A DNA stretch of 64,000 nt from Oryzias latipes (Eukaryota > Chordata > Actinopteri > Beloniformes > Adrianichthyidae): the NCBI RefSeq assembly GCF_002234675.1, contig NC_019876.2, positions 29,964,501 through 30,028,500 on the forward strand. Direction: 5' to 3'. The position numbers and the translations under genes were made by a program. Numbering within the stretch: the first letter of the stretch is position 1; every line of letters begins with the position of its first letter. Shown here one piece after another: positions 1 through 8,894 of the stretch. The notes beneath the pieces were generated by a model. That model had not been told where the DNA came from. It was given only the letters and a program-made list of their open reading frames with translations, and did not search any database.

Positions 1-159
1 ACATTCAAAACCAAATGTCATGTTTTTCAAACCACGTCATGAATTGTCAGGAAAGCCTCGCTCATAAGAAACCCCGACCTTTGGCTGAGCTGTCAGGTTG
101 TTAGCATCCGTCAGGTCATTTGAATTTTGGGCTAAACCAAACTGTAGGATCGAAGATCG

Positions 160-1287
160 ATGGCAGCAGAGGAGGAAAGACGTCTTTCAGGTCTCTCCCG
201 CATTAAACCGGAGATCATTAAAACCAGCGATGGTAGGATATTTGTGGAAGACGAACTCCTAAACTTTATTGCCGTGAAAATGAGAACACTGAGTCATGAT
301 GAAATTGTTTTACTTGTAACAAACAATTTCAGCTCTGAGCGAATTGAATCGTCAAAGAAAGTTTTGTTCGAGGTCTGCCCTAATACCTCTCAACGCTGCA
401 TCACTCACAAAGGCACGCAAAAGGATATTAACAACGTAAAGATTTGTTTGAAAGTGCTAAACGAGTGTGGGGACAATATTCCAAGATTTGTCTCGCACTA
501 TTTGGATGAACTGCCTCCTGTGTCATTCAACCATGTTGATGTCTCAGCGCTGCTGGCACGGATGGAGCAAATAAACAATGACATGCTCTGCATGAAACTC
601 ACTCTGGAGTCTCAAACTACTGCTTATGAAAATCTTCATGCTGTAACGACATCGATGGACAACCGGATCACTATGATGGAGCAGCAGCGCGCCGACGCTG
701 AACCACTCAGCGGTGCTGAGTCAACAAACGCCGAGGAACCAACGAGCAGTAAGGCCAAACAGCCTGCAGGACAAGCTCCGACGCCACTGTGGAGTGTTGT
801 TGTGCGAGAAGGACGCCGGCAGAAAGGAATGGATGTAAAACCTGCTTCAGTTTCAAAGCCGCAAGTGAATCGCGCAGCTGGTCGTGCGCGCAAAACTCCC
901 GGTATTATTGGAACTGCCTCTGTTTCTAATATTCACGCAGTGAAGACGAAGATGGTGAGTGTTTTTGCAACCAAATTTGACCCAAGTTTGGATGCTGTTA
1001 CACTTAACAAGTACCTGGAAGGCAAGATGGGACGGGAAGTTAAATGCAGGAAAATTGAGACTGTTCATGGAAGATTCAGCTCCTTTCACATAACGGCTGA
1101 ATGTAACGCTGTGGCAGACATGTACGCGCCTGAGCTTTGGCCTGATGGTGTTTATGTGAGGCGCTACTATGAACCCCGCCGGAAAGAACAAACTTCTGCA
1201 GCCAGAGGTTCTCTGGCCCCAGAAATCACTCGGAGTGTGAATAAGGCCTCAGTTCCTGTGGGGGATGGCGGTGAATCCAACGCCTAA
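160..1287 (+). CDS. LINE ORF1 protein (375 aa)
   Basis: Probable nucleic-acid-binding first ORF of the LINE. The N-terminal half is charged and helical. Residues about 130-180 have the look of a short coiled coil (LLARMEQINNDM, MDNRITMMEQQ), followed by a low-complexity Ala/Pro/Lys linker at about 185-260. Residues about 262-340 form a compact module beginning VSVFATKFDPSLDAVTL, which reads like the RRM-like domain found in many LINE ORF1 proteins; that is inference. No CCHC knuckle and no esterase motif is visible. It is followed after 35 bp by ORF2, as in other bicistronic LINEs. The ATG at 160 is the first in frame. Confidence 0.75.
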   Translation: MAAEEERRLSGLSRIKPEIIKTSDGRIFVEDELLNFIAVKMRTLSHDEIVLLVTNNFSSERIESSKKVLFEVCPNTSQRCITHKGTQKDINNVKICLKVLNECGDNIPRFVSHYLDELPPVSFNHVDVSALLARMEQINNDMLCMKLTLESQTTAYENLHAVTTSMDNRITMMEQQRADAEPLSGAESTNAEEPTSSKAKQPAGQAPTPLWSVVVREGRRQKGMDVKPASVSKPQVNRAAGRARKTPGIIGTASVSNIHAVKTKMVSVFATKFDPSLDAVTLNKYLEGKMGREVKCRKIETVHGRFSSFHITAECNAVADMYAPELWPDGVYVRRYYEPRRKEQTSAARGSLAPEITRSVNKASVPVGDGGESNA

Positions 1288-1322
1288 ACCTCTTGTGTCA
1301 TCTTACTTGACAACAAATCATC

Positions 1323-4136
1323 ATGCGGATTGTATCATATAATACGCGTGGCTTGCGGACTGGACACAGTGTTGCAGATAAATCCAGTCGCTATGTCGTT
1401 GATAAGCTTTTGAATGAGTGTGATGTATTATGTTTGCAAGAAACTTGGCTTGCCAAACAGGACTTGGACAATCTAAACTCATTACATGTGGATTTCCATG
1501 GTGCTGGTGAATCCACCACTGATCTGAGTACCAGAATCGTTCGAGGTAAAATTCCTGGGGGCGTGGCTATCCTCTGGAATGTTAAGTATGATGCTGCTGT
1601 TAATGTTGTGAGGCTTAATGTTGATTGGGCTGTTGGCTTGGAAATCGACATTGATGAAAAGAAATTTACAATTCTAAATGTCTACATGCCCTATGAGTCT
1701 AATCTATTGGAGGACGAATTCTTGCACAAATTAGCATTCATAAAAGCATATATTGAGGATAGCAGCTCCACTTGTGTGTTTGTTATGGGAGATTTTAATG
1801 CTGATCTCTCAGATGACTCATCAATATTTGGTAATCATTTAACTTCTTACTGTGAAGAAAATAATCTCACCTTATCAAGTAAAATACTTCTCCCAGATAC
1901 AAGCTTTACTTATATCAGTGATGCCTGGCATTCCACCTCATGGCTGGACCACTGTATCTGTACTACGGATGCTCATGCTTCTCTGAGTAACATAGAAATC
2001 CTGTATAACTTGGCTACCTCTGATCACATACCAATAATCTTCTCCTTAAATGTGGCAAATGTACCATCTCTTGTGGCGAAAGATAATAACGATCTTACAG
2101 ATAAACTTGATTGGTCCAAAGTTACAAATGAGGACATCAATAAATATACGGCAACCACCGATGCTCAGCTGCAGGCTGTAAAATTGCCCAGGGATGCGCT
2201 GGCATGCTGTGATCCAAACTGCAAAAATACTAATCATTGCAATGAATTGTGTAAACTCTATGAAAATATAGTAAAAGCTGTAAAAGATAGTAGTCTTTGC
2301 CTACGAAGCAGGAGTCTTAAAAGCTGGACTGTCAAGCCAGGCTGGAATGACTTTGTAGCTGAACATCATGCTGCAGCCAGGGACGCTTTCAGACTCTGGC
2401 ATGAAGCTGGGAAGCCTCGTCAAGGTGCCTTGTTTGAGAGCAAGAAAATGACTACTGCTAGATTCAAATATTCACTTCGCATTAACAAAAGGCAAGAAAA
2501 CATGATGAGAGCAGACTCTCTGGCCAGAGGTCTACAAAATAATGATTACCATAAATTCTGGAAGGAGGTTAATGCTATGAATAATCGTAAAACTTCATTG
2601 CCATCCAACATTGAAGGTGTATGTGGTGCTGATAACATTGCTGATTTATGGCGTAAGCATTATTCTGACCTGCTTAATTCGGTAAAAAGTCATGCAGTTT
2701 CTATTGACAATGTGGATTTTACAGACACAATGGTTATTCGTGCAAGTGAGATTCAAGATGCAATTTCAAAGATAAAAGAAGGCAAAGCATGTGGTCTTGA
2801 TGACATCACAGTCGAGCATTTAAAATATTCAAGTTTTAAATTACTGCCCCTGCTGTCCATGTGTTTCACTGGCTTTTTAACCCATGGAGTCCTGCCTGAT
2901 TCAGTTCTCTCAGTTGTATTAATTCCCGTCATCAAAGACAAGACCGCCAGTTTAAATAGTCTGTCGAACTACAGACCGATTGCCCGTTCCAGCAACATTT
3001 CAAAAATTTTAGAATATGTTTTATTGACTAGACTCGAAGTGCATCTTTTAACAAGTGAGAACCAATTTGGTTTTAAAAAAAGCCTCGGCACTGATATGTG
3101 TATCTACGCGTTACAGGAAATAGTTGGGAAATACCTGCATCTGAATACATCTGTATTTCTGTGTTTTATTGATGCCACTAAGGCCTTTGACAGGGTCAAC
3201 CACCTCAAGCTTTTTCAGAAGCTAATTAATCGAGGAGTGCCCAAATATCTTGTACGACTCCTGGCTTTCTGGTATGCTAATCAAACAATGGTAGTCAAAT
3301 GGGGCAATGTCTTATCAGAGCCTTTTTATGTAAGCAATGGAGTTCAACAGGGGGGGATCCTCTCTCCATTTCTATTCAATGTGTATATTCATGACCTATC
3401 CACTAATCTGAATCTGTGCAAAACTGGATGTGTTGTTGGATGTCAAACCTTTAATCATCTTATGTATGCTGATGACCTTGTCATTTTTAGCCCCTACAGT
3501 GCTGGGTTACAAACACTTTTAAAAGCTTGTTCTGACTATGGCAGAGACTTTGACATAAAATACAATCCCTCCAAAAGCAAAGTAATGATCGTAAGGACCA
3601 AAGACGACAGAAATGTAAACTTTCCTGTTTTTAAGCTTTGTGGAACGCCTCTGGAACAAACATCATCTATCAAATATCTTGGACATTTCATTACTGACGA
3701 TTGGAGGGATGATAGAGACATTCAGAGACAGTACTGTAAACTCTATGCTCAGGCAAATATGCTGATGAGAAAATTCAGTACGTGTTCTCTTCAAGTGAAG
3801 TGTTCGCTGTTCAGAGCTTACTGCACTCCTCTGTATACGGCCCCTCTTTGGTGGAACTATGGACGTGGGACATTCCACAAATTCTTAGTGGCCTATAATG
3901 ATGCTTTTAGGCTTCTGCTACAGGTGCCCAGGTGGTACAGAGCCAGTCAGCTGTTTGTGGACGCTCACATCCCCACCTGTGAAGCTCTACTGCGTAAGCT
4001 TACATACAGCCTCATGGAACGCCTGGACAAATCTAAGAACTCAATTATCATGTCTCTGACTGATCCCAAAAGAAGCTCATGCCGCTACACTTCTGCCCTA
4101 AGGAAACACTGGATACAGCGATTATACTCTTTTTAA
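1323..4136 (+). CDS. LINE ORF2: APE endonuclease-reverse transcriptase (937 aa)
   Basis: Enzyme of target-primed reverse transcription. The N-terminal apurinic-like endonuclease shows the expected blocks: MRIVSYNTRGL at residue 1, CLQETWL at about 38, FVMGDFNADL at about 155 and TSDHIPII near 235. The reverse transcriptase follows at about 480-780: GLDDITVEHLKY, NYRPIARSSNISKILEY, FIDATKAFDRVNH (motif A with the first Asp), NGVQQGGILSPFLFNVY (motif B) and LMYADDLVIF (motif C, catalytic YADD). The C-terminus (KYLGHFITDDW to the end) is the usual thumb and tail region. The length is normal for the group. The frame is uninterrupted, so the protein could be functional. Confidence 0.9.
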   Translation: MRIVSYNTRGLRTGHSVADKSSRYVVDKLLNECDVLCLQETWLAKQDLDNLNSLHVDFHGAGESTTDLSTRIVRGKIPGGVAILWNVKYDAAVNVVRLNVDWAVGLEIDIDEKKFTILNVYMPYESNLLEDEFLHKLAFIKAYIEDSSSTCVFVMGDFNADLSDDSSIFGNHLTSYCEENNLTLSSKILLPDTSFTYISDAWHSTSWLDHCICTTDAHASLSNIEILYNLATSDHIPIIFSLNVANVPSLVAKDNNDLTDKLDWSKVTNEDINKYTATTDAQLQAVKLPRDALACCDPNCKNTNHCNELCKLYENIVKAVKDSSLCLRSRSLKSWTVKPGWNDFVAEHHAAARDAFRLWHEAGKPRQGALFESKKMTTARFKYSLRINKRQENMMRADSLARGLQNNDYHKFWKEVNAMNNRKTSLPSNIEGVCGADNIADLWRKHYSDLLNSVKSHAVSIDNVDFTDTMVIRASEIQDAISKIKEGKACGLDDITVEHLKYSSFKLLPLLSMCFTGFLTHGVLPDSVLSVVLIPVIKDKTASLNSLSNYRPIARSSNISKILEYVLLTRLEVHLLTSENQFGFKKSLGTDMCIYALQEIVGKYLHLNTSVFLCFIDATKAFDRVNHLKLFQKLINRGVPKYLVRLLAFWYANQTMVVKWGNVLSEPFYVSNGVQQGGILSPFLFNVYIHDLSTNLNLCKTGCVVGCQTFNHLMYADDLVIFSPYSAGLQTLLKACSDYGRDFDIKYNPSKSKVMIVRTKDDRNVNFPVFKLCGTPLEQTSSIKYLGHFITDDWRDDRDIQRQYCKLYAQANMLMRKFSTCSLQVKCSLFRAYCTPLYTAPLWWNYGRGTFHKFLVAYNDAFRLLLQVPRWYRASQLFVDAHIPTCEALLRKLTYSLMERLDKSKNSIIMSLTDPKRSSCRYTSALRKHWIQRLYSF

Positions 4137-4248
4137 GTTATATCTTTTTACTTTTTATTATAAATACTGTATTTGTATCTTATGTTTTATTTTATTCTCT
4201 TTTCCTCCTATGGACCACCTGAGTCTGAAATAAAAGTTTGAATTTGAA

Positions 4249-5297
4249 GGTCAGCAGGGAGCCGTCACTAAAGGGCCTCTAAAGCTGTTTGCATGTTTGT
4301 GCTATAAAGTCCTTAAAATGAAGAATATTTCCCCACAGGAGCAAACGGAAAGAAACCGAGAGTTTTCAAATGGTTGGTTTTGCTTTGAAAGCGTTTTTTG
4401 TAAAAGGTCAGGAGTGACTCCAAACAAACCGCCGCCATGGAGCCAACCTGCCAGAAGCTGGTGGTGAGGCGTTTCAGCCCCGATCAGCTGGTGGCGGCTC
4501 CCCTAATGGAAGCTAGATGAGGGATTTCTTCTTGCTCAGTGAACTCCCCTCTCACTTCAGTGCATGTGACGGTGAAGGTGACAGCAGAAGGCGGCTCCTG
4601 CAGAGAAATCCAGCATTTTAATTGAACCCCAGCGAGGCGGCCTCATTGATTTATTGCTTTTTAATTTCTCATTCAGCAGGGATTCAAACCGGTCACTGTG
4701 GGCTGACACGGTTCACTCTGCAGGCGTGTACACCAGGCTAGAGGGTGCAAACAGACGACATCTCTTCTGTCGTCAAAATGTTTAATCATGAAGGAGGGAA
4801 AGGAAATCCATGCTTTACATCTGCAGATACGCCTTTGTCAACGCCATGTCCAGAAGGGAGGAGCCACGGTGGGGCATTACTAGACTCTGTGAAGGTTTGC
4901 ACAAGAGTGCCGTTGACATGACACCAACTGTTTCCAGAAGGCCCCCCCCCATATGTCAGAGGGACGCCACACATCGACTAAGAACGTGTTGTAGTTTTGA
5001 GGCTGAAGGCCAAAAATGAGCGTTCCAGGAGCTCCGCCCACTGAAGATTTCCACTCTGAGGAGTGCGGCTCTGGAGGCCAGAGCGGTGTCTTCACCTTCA
5101 CGGTTTACCTGCTGTTGTTCACCTTCTAGCATATGGGGGGTCACCACAGCCAATCAGCTATCACACAGGTGGTCTGGCAGAGATCTTTACGTCCAATGCT
5201 CTCCCTGCATTTCATCCAGGCTGGGGACCGGCATGGGGGGGCCCAGCCCCCTTGGGCCTACATCATTAGGCAGTAGCGCAAAGGGTCTTGTCCCAAG
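4249..5297. other. Stretch with no recognised gene
   Basis: No ORF here has the composition or motifs of a protein and no repeat family is recognised. It includes a 28-codon ORF at 4436-4522 with a near-perfect Kozak context (GCCGCCATGG), which is probably fortuitous. Confidence 0.4.
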
Positions 5298-6147
5298 GTC
5301 GTGTCCCACATCCACTACGTACAGTCAGGACCATACATATGTGGACAGAGACAGATTCCTTCTACTTTAGTTTCTGTACATTACCACAGTGAAATAGTTG
5401 AAATAAAACAGTTCTGATGCCATTGAAGTGCAGACTTTCAGCTTTTATTCCATGGCTTGAACAAAAAGATTGCATCAAAATGTGAAAAACTAAAGCTGTA
5501 TTTAAGAATGTGTCTCTGTCCAAGTATTCATGGTCCTGACTGTATGTTTGCATCTTACATGGATGTAAGCTGGTCAGACGTGAATCTACGTGGAAAAAGT
5601 GAGAAAGTTGTGGTCTTTAGGTGAAATGTTCACAGATGGATCAGGAATGAACCACGTTAAAACCACAGAAGAAGTAGGAATAAACACGCTAAGAACACGT
5701 AAACCAACGTAGAACATGAAGCGTGTGATTATTGTGATGTTTATCTGTAATTCATCAGTGATTCATGCATCAATGATGTCATCTGAACGTGATCTGTGCG
5801 CCGTATACGTGATCTAAAAGTTACACATCAGTGGTTCATGCATGAAAAGTCTGTTAGACAAACGTGGAAAGACACACATTTCTGGATGAATCTCACAAAA
5901 ATCACACACAATTAAGTAAGTTTAACGTAATAATTGAGTGTAAACTTTATGAAAGATGCAAAACTGCGTAATTCTTAACCACCTAAATACTCTGAACATC
6001 TCTAAACTGAATTCCTGTAAAAACCCGTCAGCTGAAACCCGTGACGGACATGTGAGCACATCGATGAACTCAAGACACACGTATAGATGACGTAGATCAC
6101 GCATGGATCACGTATGACCAACATTCCCGGCTGTGTGAGGCGGCCTT
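5298..6147 (+). mobile_element. ACGT-rich MITE, copy 1, with nested MITE
   Basis: Copy of a dispersed non-coding element with terminal motifs AAGGTCGTGTCCCACA on the left and CGGCTGTGTGAGGCGGCCTT on the right. The body is full of ACGT/CACGT motifs and closely matches 9.2-9.6, 15.3-15.5 and 45.08-45.69 kb. The right end is internally deleted relative to the 45-kb copy. A second MITE sits at a TA near its left end. Confidence 0.7.
5322..5542. mobile_element. Tc1/mariner-type MITE (221 bp), nested
   Basis: About 32-bp terminal inverted repeats starting CAGTCAGGACCAT and ending ATGGTCCTGACTG, with only a few mismatches between ends, flanked by TA on both sides (5320-5321 and 5543-5544). It has no coding capacity. 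It interrupts the surrounding ACGT-rich MITE, so it inserted later. Confidence 0.85.
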
Positions 6148-6279
6148 CAGGATTCACACTGGATGAAGCTCATCGCCTCCTCTGGGAAGCAAACCCAGAT
6201 TTCTGTACGTTAGTCCCACATCCTCTGAGCCTTTGGCTGACGGCAAAGTCTGGGCTGGAAACGGGTCATTCTAGGGATC

Positions 6280-6450
6280 TAGGGTCTGCGCATGTGGCGC
6301 AGTGGTTAGCACTCTCAACCCACAATGAGAAGGTCCTGATCCGAATCCCATGTGGGACCTTTCTGTGTGGAGTTAGCATGTTCTCCTGGTGCTTTAGAGG
6401 GTTTCTCCAGTTTCCTCCCACAGTCCAAAAACGGGCTTCAGAGGTTAGAG
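6280..6450 (+). mobile_element. tRNA-derived SINE, 5' part
   Basis: A tRNA-like head with a box A-like GGCGCAGTGGTTAGCACTC and a degenerate box B (CTGATCCGAATCCCA). The conserved body TTCTCCTGGTGC...GTTTCCTCCCACAGTCC is typical of fish tRNA-SINEs. The copy stops before the 3' end. Confidence 0.65.
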
Positions 6451-6787
6451 ACCTGCTTTGATGAGAATTCGGTTTTTAAAATGTTCTTGTTGCATTTTTC
6501 TGAAGATATAAAGAAACTTCTGCTAAAGTTGAATTTCTGAGGATTTATTTATTCAAATTATTGTGAAACAGGAGCAGATGAAAAAATGCCGTTTGAAAGA
6601 GATCGTGTTGGTGATGTAGAAAACATGCTGGGGGGGGGCACAAGCTCCCTGCTCCAAGGTCTCAGCAAAGGGGAGGTGAAGGGAGGGGGGGGGCACCGAC
6701 AGTCCCGCCCACAATTCCTGATGAGCTCCTGCCGCTCTGCAGAAACTATGAAAGAGACACAGGTTTGTGGATGTTGGCTAAGAACGG

Positions 6788-6821
<34 letters not shown>

Positions 6822-7297
6822 GTCATCATCATCATCATCATCGTCATCATCATCATCATCGTCATCATCATCATCATCATCATCGTCATCATCATCATCA
6901 TCGTCATCATCATCATCATCGTCGTCATCATCATCATCATCGTCATCATCATCATCATCATCATCGTCATCATCATCATCATCGTCATCATCATCATCAT
7001 CGTCATCATCATCATCATCATCATCGTCATCATCATCATCATCATCGTCATCATCATCATCATCGTCATCATCATCATCATCGTCATCATCATCATCATC
7101 ATCATCGTCATCATCATCATCATCGTCATCATCATCATCATCGTCATCATCATCATCATCATCATCATCGTCATCATCATCATCATCGTCATCATCATCA
7201 TCATCGTCATCATCATCATCGTCATCGTCATCATCATCATCATCGTCATCATCATCATCATCATCATCATCGTCATCATCATCATCATCGTCATCAT

Positions 7298-7328
<31 letters not shown>

Positions 7329-7335
7329 AGCAGCA
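6788..7335. repeat. ATC trinucleotide array with ordered GTC interruptions
   Basis: About 530 bp of (ATC)n in which single GTC units recur at regular intervals, mostly after 5, 5 and 7 ATC units. A short (CAG)n run follows at about 7315-7335. Long poly-Ser, poly-Asp and poly-Ile reading frames through it are artefacts of the trinucleotide period. Confidence 0.95.
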
Positions 7336-7394
7336 CTGGGATAACAGATCAGATGAGAATCGGAGCGGGACTCTGATGCGTGATCGTGGAGCTT

Positions 7395-7500
7395 TGGGAC
7401 GGCCCTGTCCAGAGTGAACCCCGCCTCCACCCAACAGTAGTAGGGATAGGCTCCAACAACTCGGTGACCCTGGAAGGGATTCAGTGAATGGATTCAAACG
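7395..7500 (+). mobile_element. tRNA-derived SINE, 3' part
   Basis: Contains the conserved fish SINE tail signature GGATAGGCTCCAACAAC followed by GTGACCCTGGAAGGGAT. It probably belongs to the same family as the 5' part at 6280-6450 and as the copy at 38.5 kb. The internal body that would join the two parts is missing. Confidence 0.5.
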
Positions 7501-8894
7501 ACACCGATCCCAAAGACGCCTACAACGAATGAGATAAAGAAGAATCGTGTCTGTCGTCCGTTCTGACAGACCTGCTCTGTGAGACCACAGCTGAACTGAT
7601 GGGAACAGAACGGATCCATGGTTCTTCATCGTCTGCTCTCAGCAGGAAGCCGCTGTGGTTTAAATAACAAGGTTAGCGTCATTCAGCCCTGAAAGGACAT
7701 GAGCTGTGGTCTGAAGGGGCAAATCAAAGCTCACTCCCCCATGCCATGCCTTCCATTAGTGGCCCCTTAGGAGGGTAAGTGGTGGAAATAATCCCCACAT
7801 TCTGGACAGCCGTCTCTTCCTCTCTGATGGATAAAATCACCTCAGAACTCAGTCATTTCTCTGCAGAAACAAATGCATTTATTCATCTTCATGCATGAAG
7901 GATCCACGGATTCAAATGAGTGCCGTGTTTATTTTAGCATCAAATGGGTTTCAGAAAAGGTCCCATGACTTTCCACGTGTGGACGCCTCTTTCTTTGTTT
8001 TTCATCTGTCAGAATCTTTAAAAATTCACCCGTTCATTTCAGTTTGTGAATTTTAGTTTCTCTGAAGGAAAAAAAACACCTGAGATTTCATTTATTGAAG
8101 GCATTCCAACCTTTAGAAAGTGTTTCTAACAAACCGAGATCCGTTTAGAAAACAGAAATCTGAACTGAATCACATCGTTCTTCAAATTGAGACAACCTTT
8201 TCTGTTCAAACTCAGTGGGTTTAGAAAATGTGCACTGAGACCCCCCCAGAAGGGAAAAAGGTTGTGTTGTCTTAAACTCTTTGGTCATAGTCTAGACCAC
8301 ACGGTCCCCCCTCACTGCTCTTTGGAGCATTATTCTGTCTTATCCAGAGGATCAAACCTTTCCACAGTCATGTTGTTTTACATTATTTTGCTCCGAGTTG
8401 AAATGAACTGAGTTCAGATTCGTCTGAGAACATCTTTGCTTCACGGTGAAGGAAACTGTATCTACAGCCCTTTGGATTGAACTTTCCACGTTTTCTTCTG
8501 TAGTTTCTTTTGCAGGTTGATATGGATGCTGCATTTTCAGCTTTTGTTTGTTCTCCACTGTGAGGAAAATGCTCATTTATTTTCAGTGGCTGTTCAGGAT
8601 GTTTTCATTTGGCTCCTATGTTTTCTGTCTGACTGGATTCCTCTGAATTTACAGTAAACTTGTCCTTATTTTATTATTATTATTTTATCCAGAGCATAAT
8701 AACTGAATTAATATAGGAGATCTAGAAAGACTGAGGCATATAGTCATGATGAGCAGCAGTTCAGGCACATTTGTGGATAATTTAAATATTCATTTCTGTC
8801 TAATCTTTTAGCGGTTGAGTCCACGCATCTCTCAGGAGGTGGAACGGCCTCGTTTCGTGTTTTGAAGGGTGTGTGTTTTGGCGCTGTTTACTTT
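7501..8894. other. Downstream flank and probable 3' UTR of the ETS gene
   Basis: No protein-like ORF. On the minus strand, AATAAA hexamers occur at about 8675-8670 and 8581-8576, roughly 220 and 315 nt after the ETS stop codon, and are candidate polyadenylation signals. The rest shows nothing recognised. Confidence 0.4.

Larger units (their letters stand above)
1..4248 (+). mobile_element. Non-LTR retrotransposon (LINE), both ORFs open
   Basis: A two-ORF LINE. ORF1 (160-1287) and ORF2 (1323-4136) are separated by 35 bp, and neither contains an internal stop. The 3' UTR is AT-rich, carries AATAAA near 4221 and ends in TTTGAATTTGAAG at about 4248. The first 159 bp are probably 5' UTR; the true 5' end may lie outside the window. 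An APE-type endonuclease followed by a reverse transcriptase places it in the Jockey/CR1/L2/Rex group; the exact clade is not resolved. It may be a recent insertion because both frames are intact. Confidence 0.85.

Noticed and set aside
4436..4522. 28-codon ORF with GCCGCCATGG context
   Set aside because: Too short, no paralogue or motif seen; one good Kozak match is expected by chance.
6558..7430. Poly-Asp/poly-Ser proteins across 6.6-7.4 kb
   Set aside because: All frames of an ATC trinucleotide array are open; no flanking domain or splice support.
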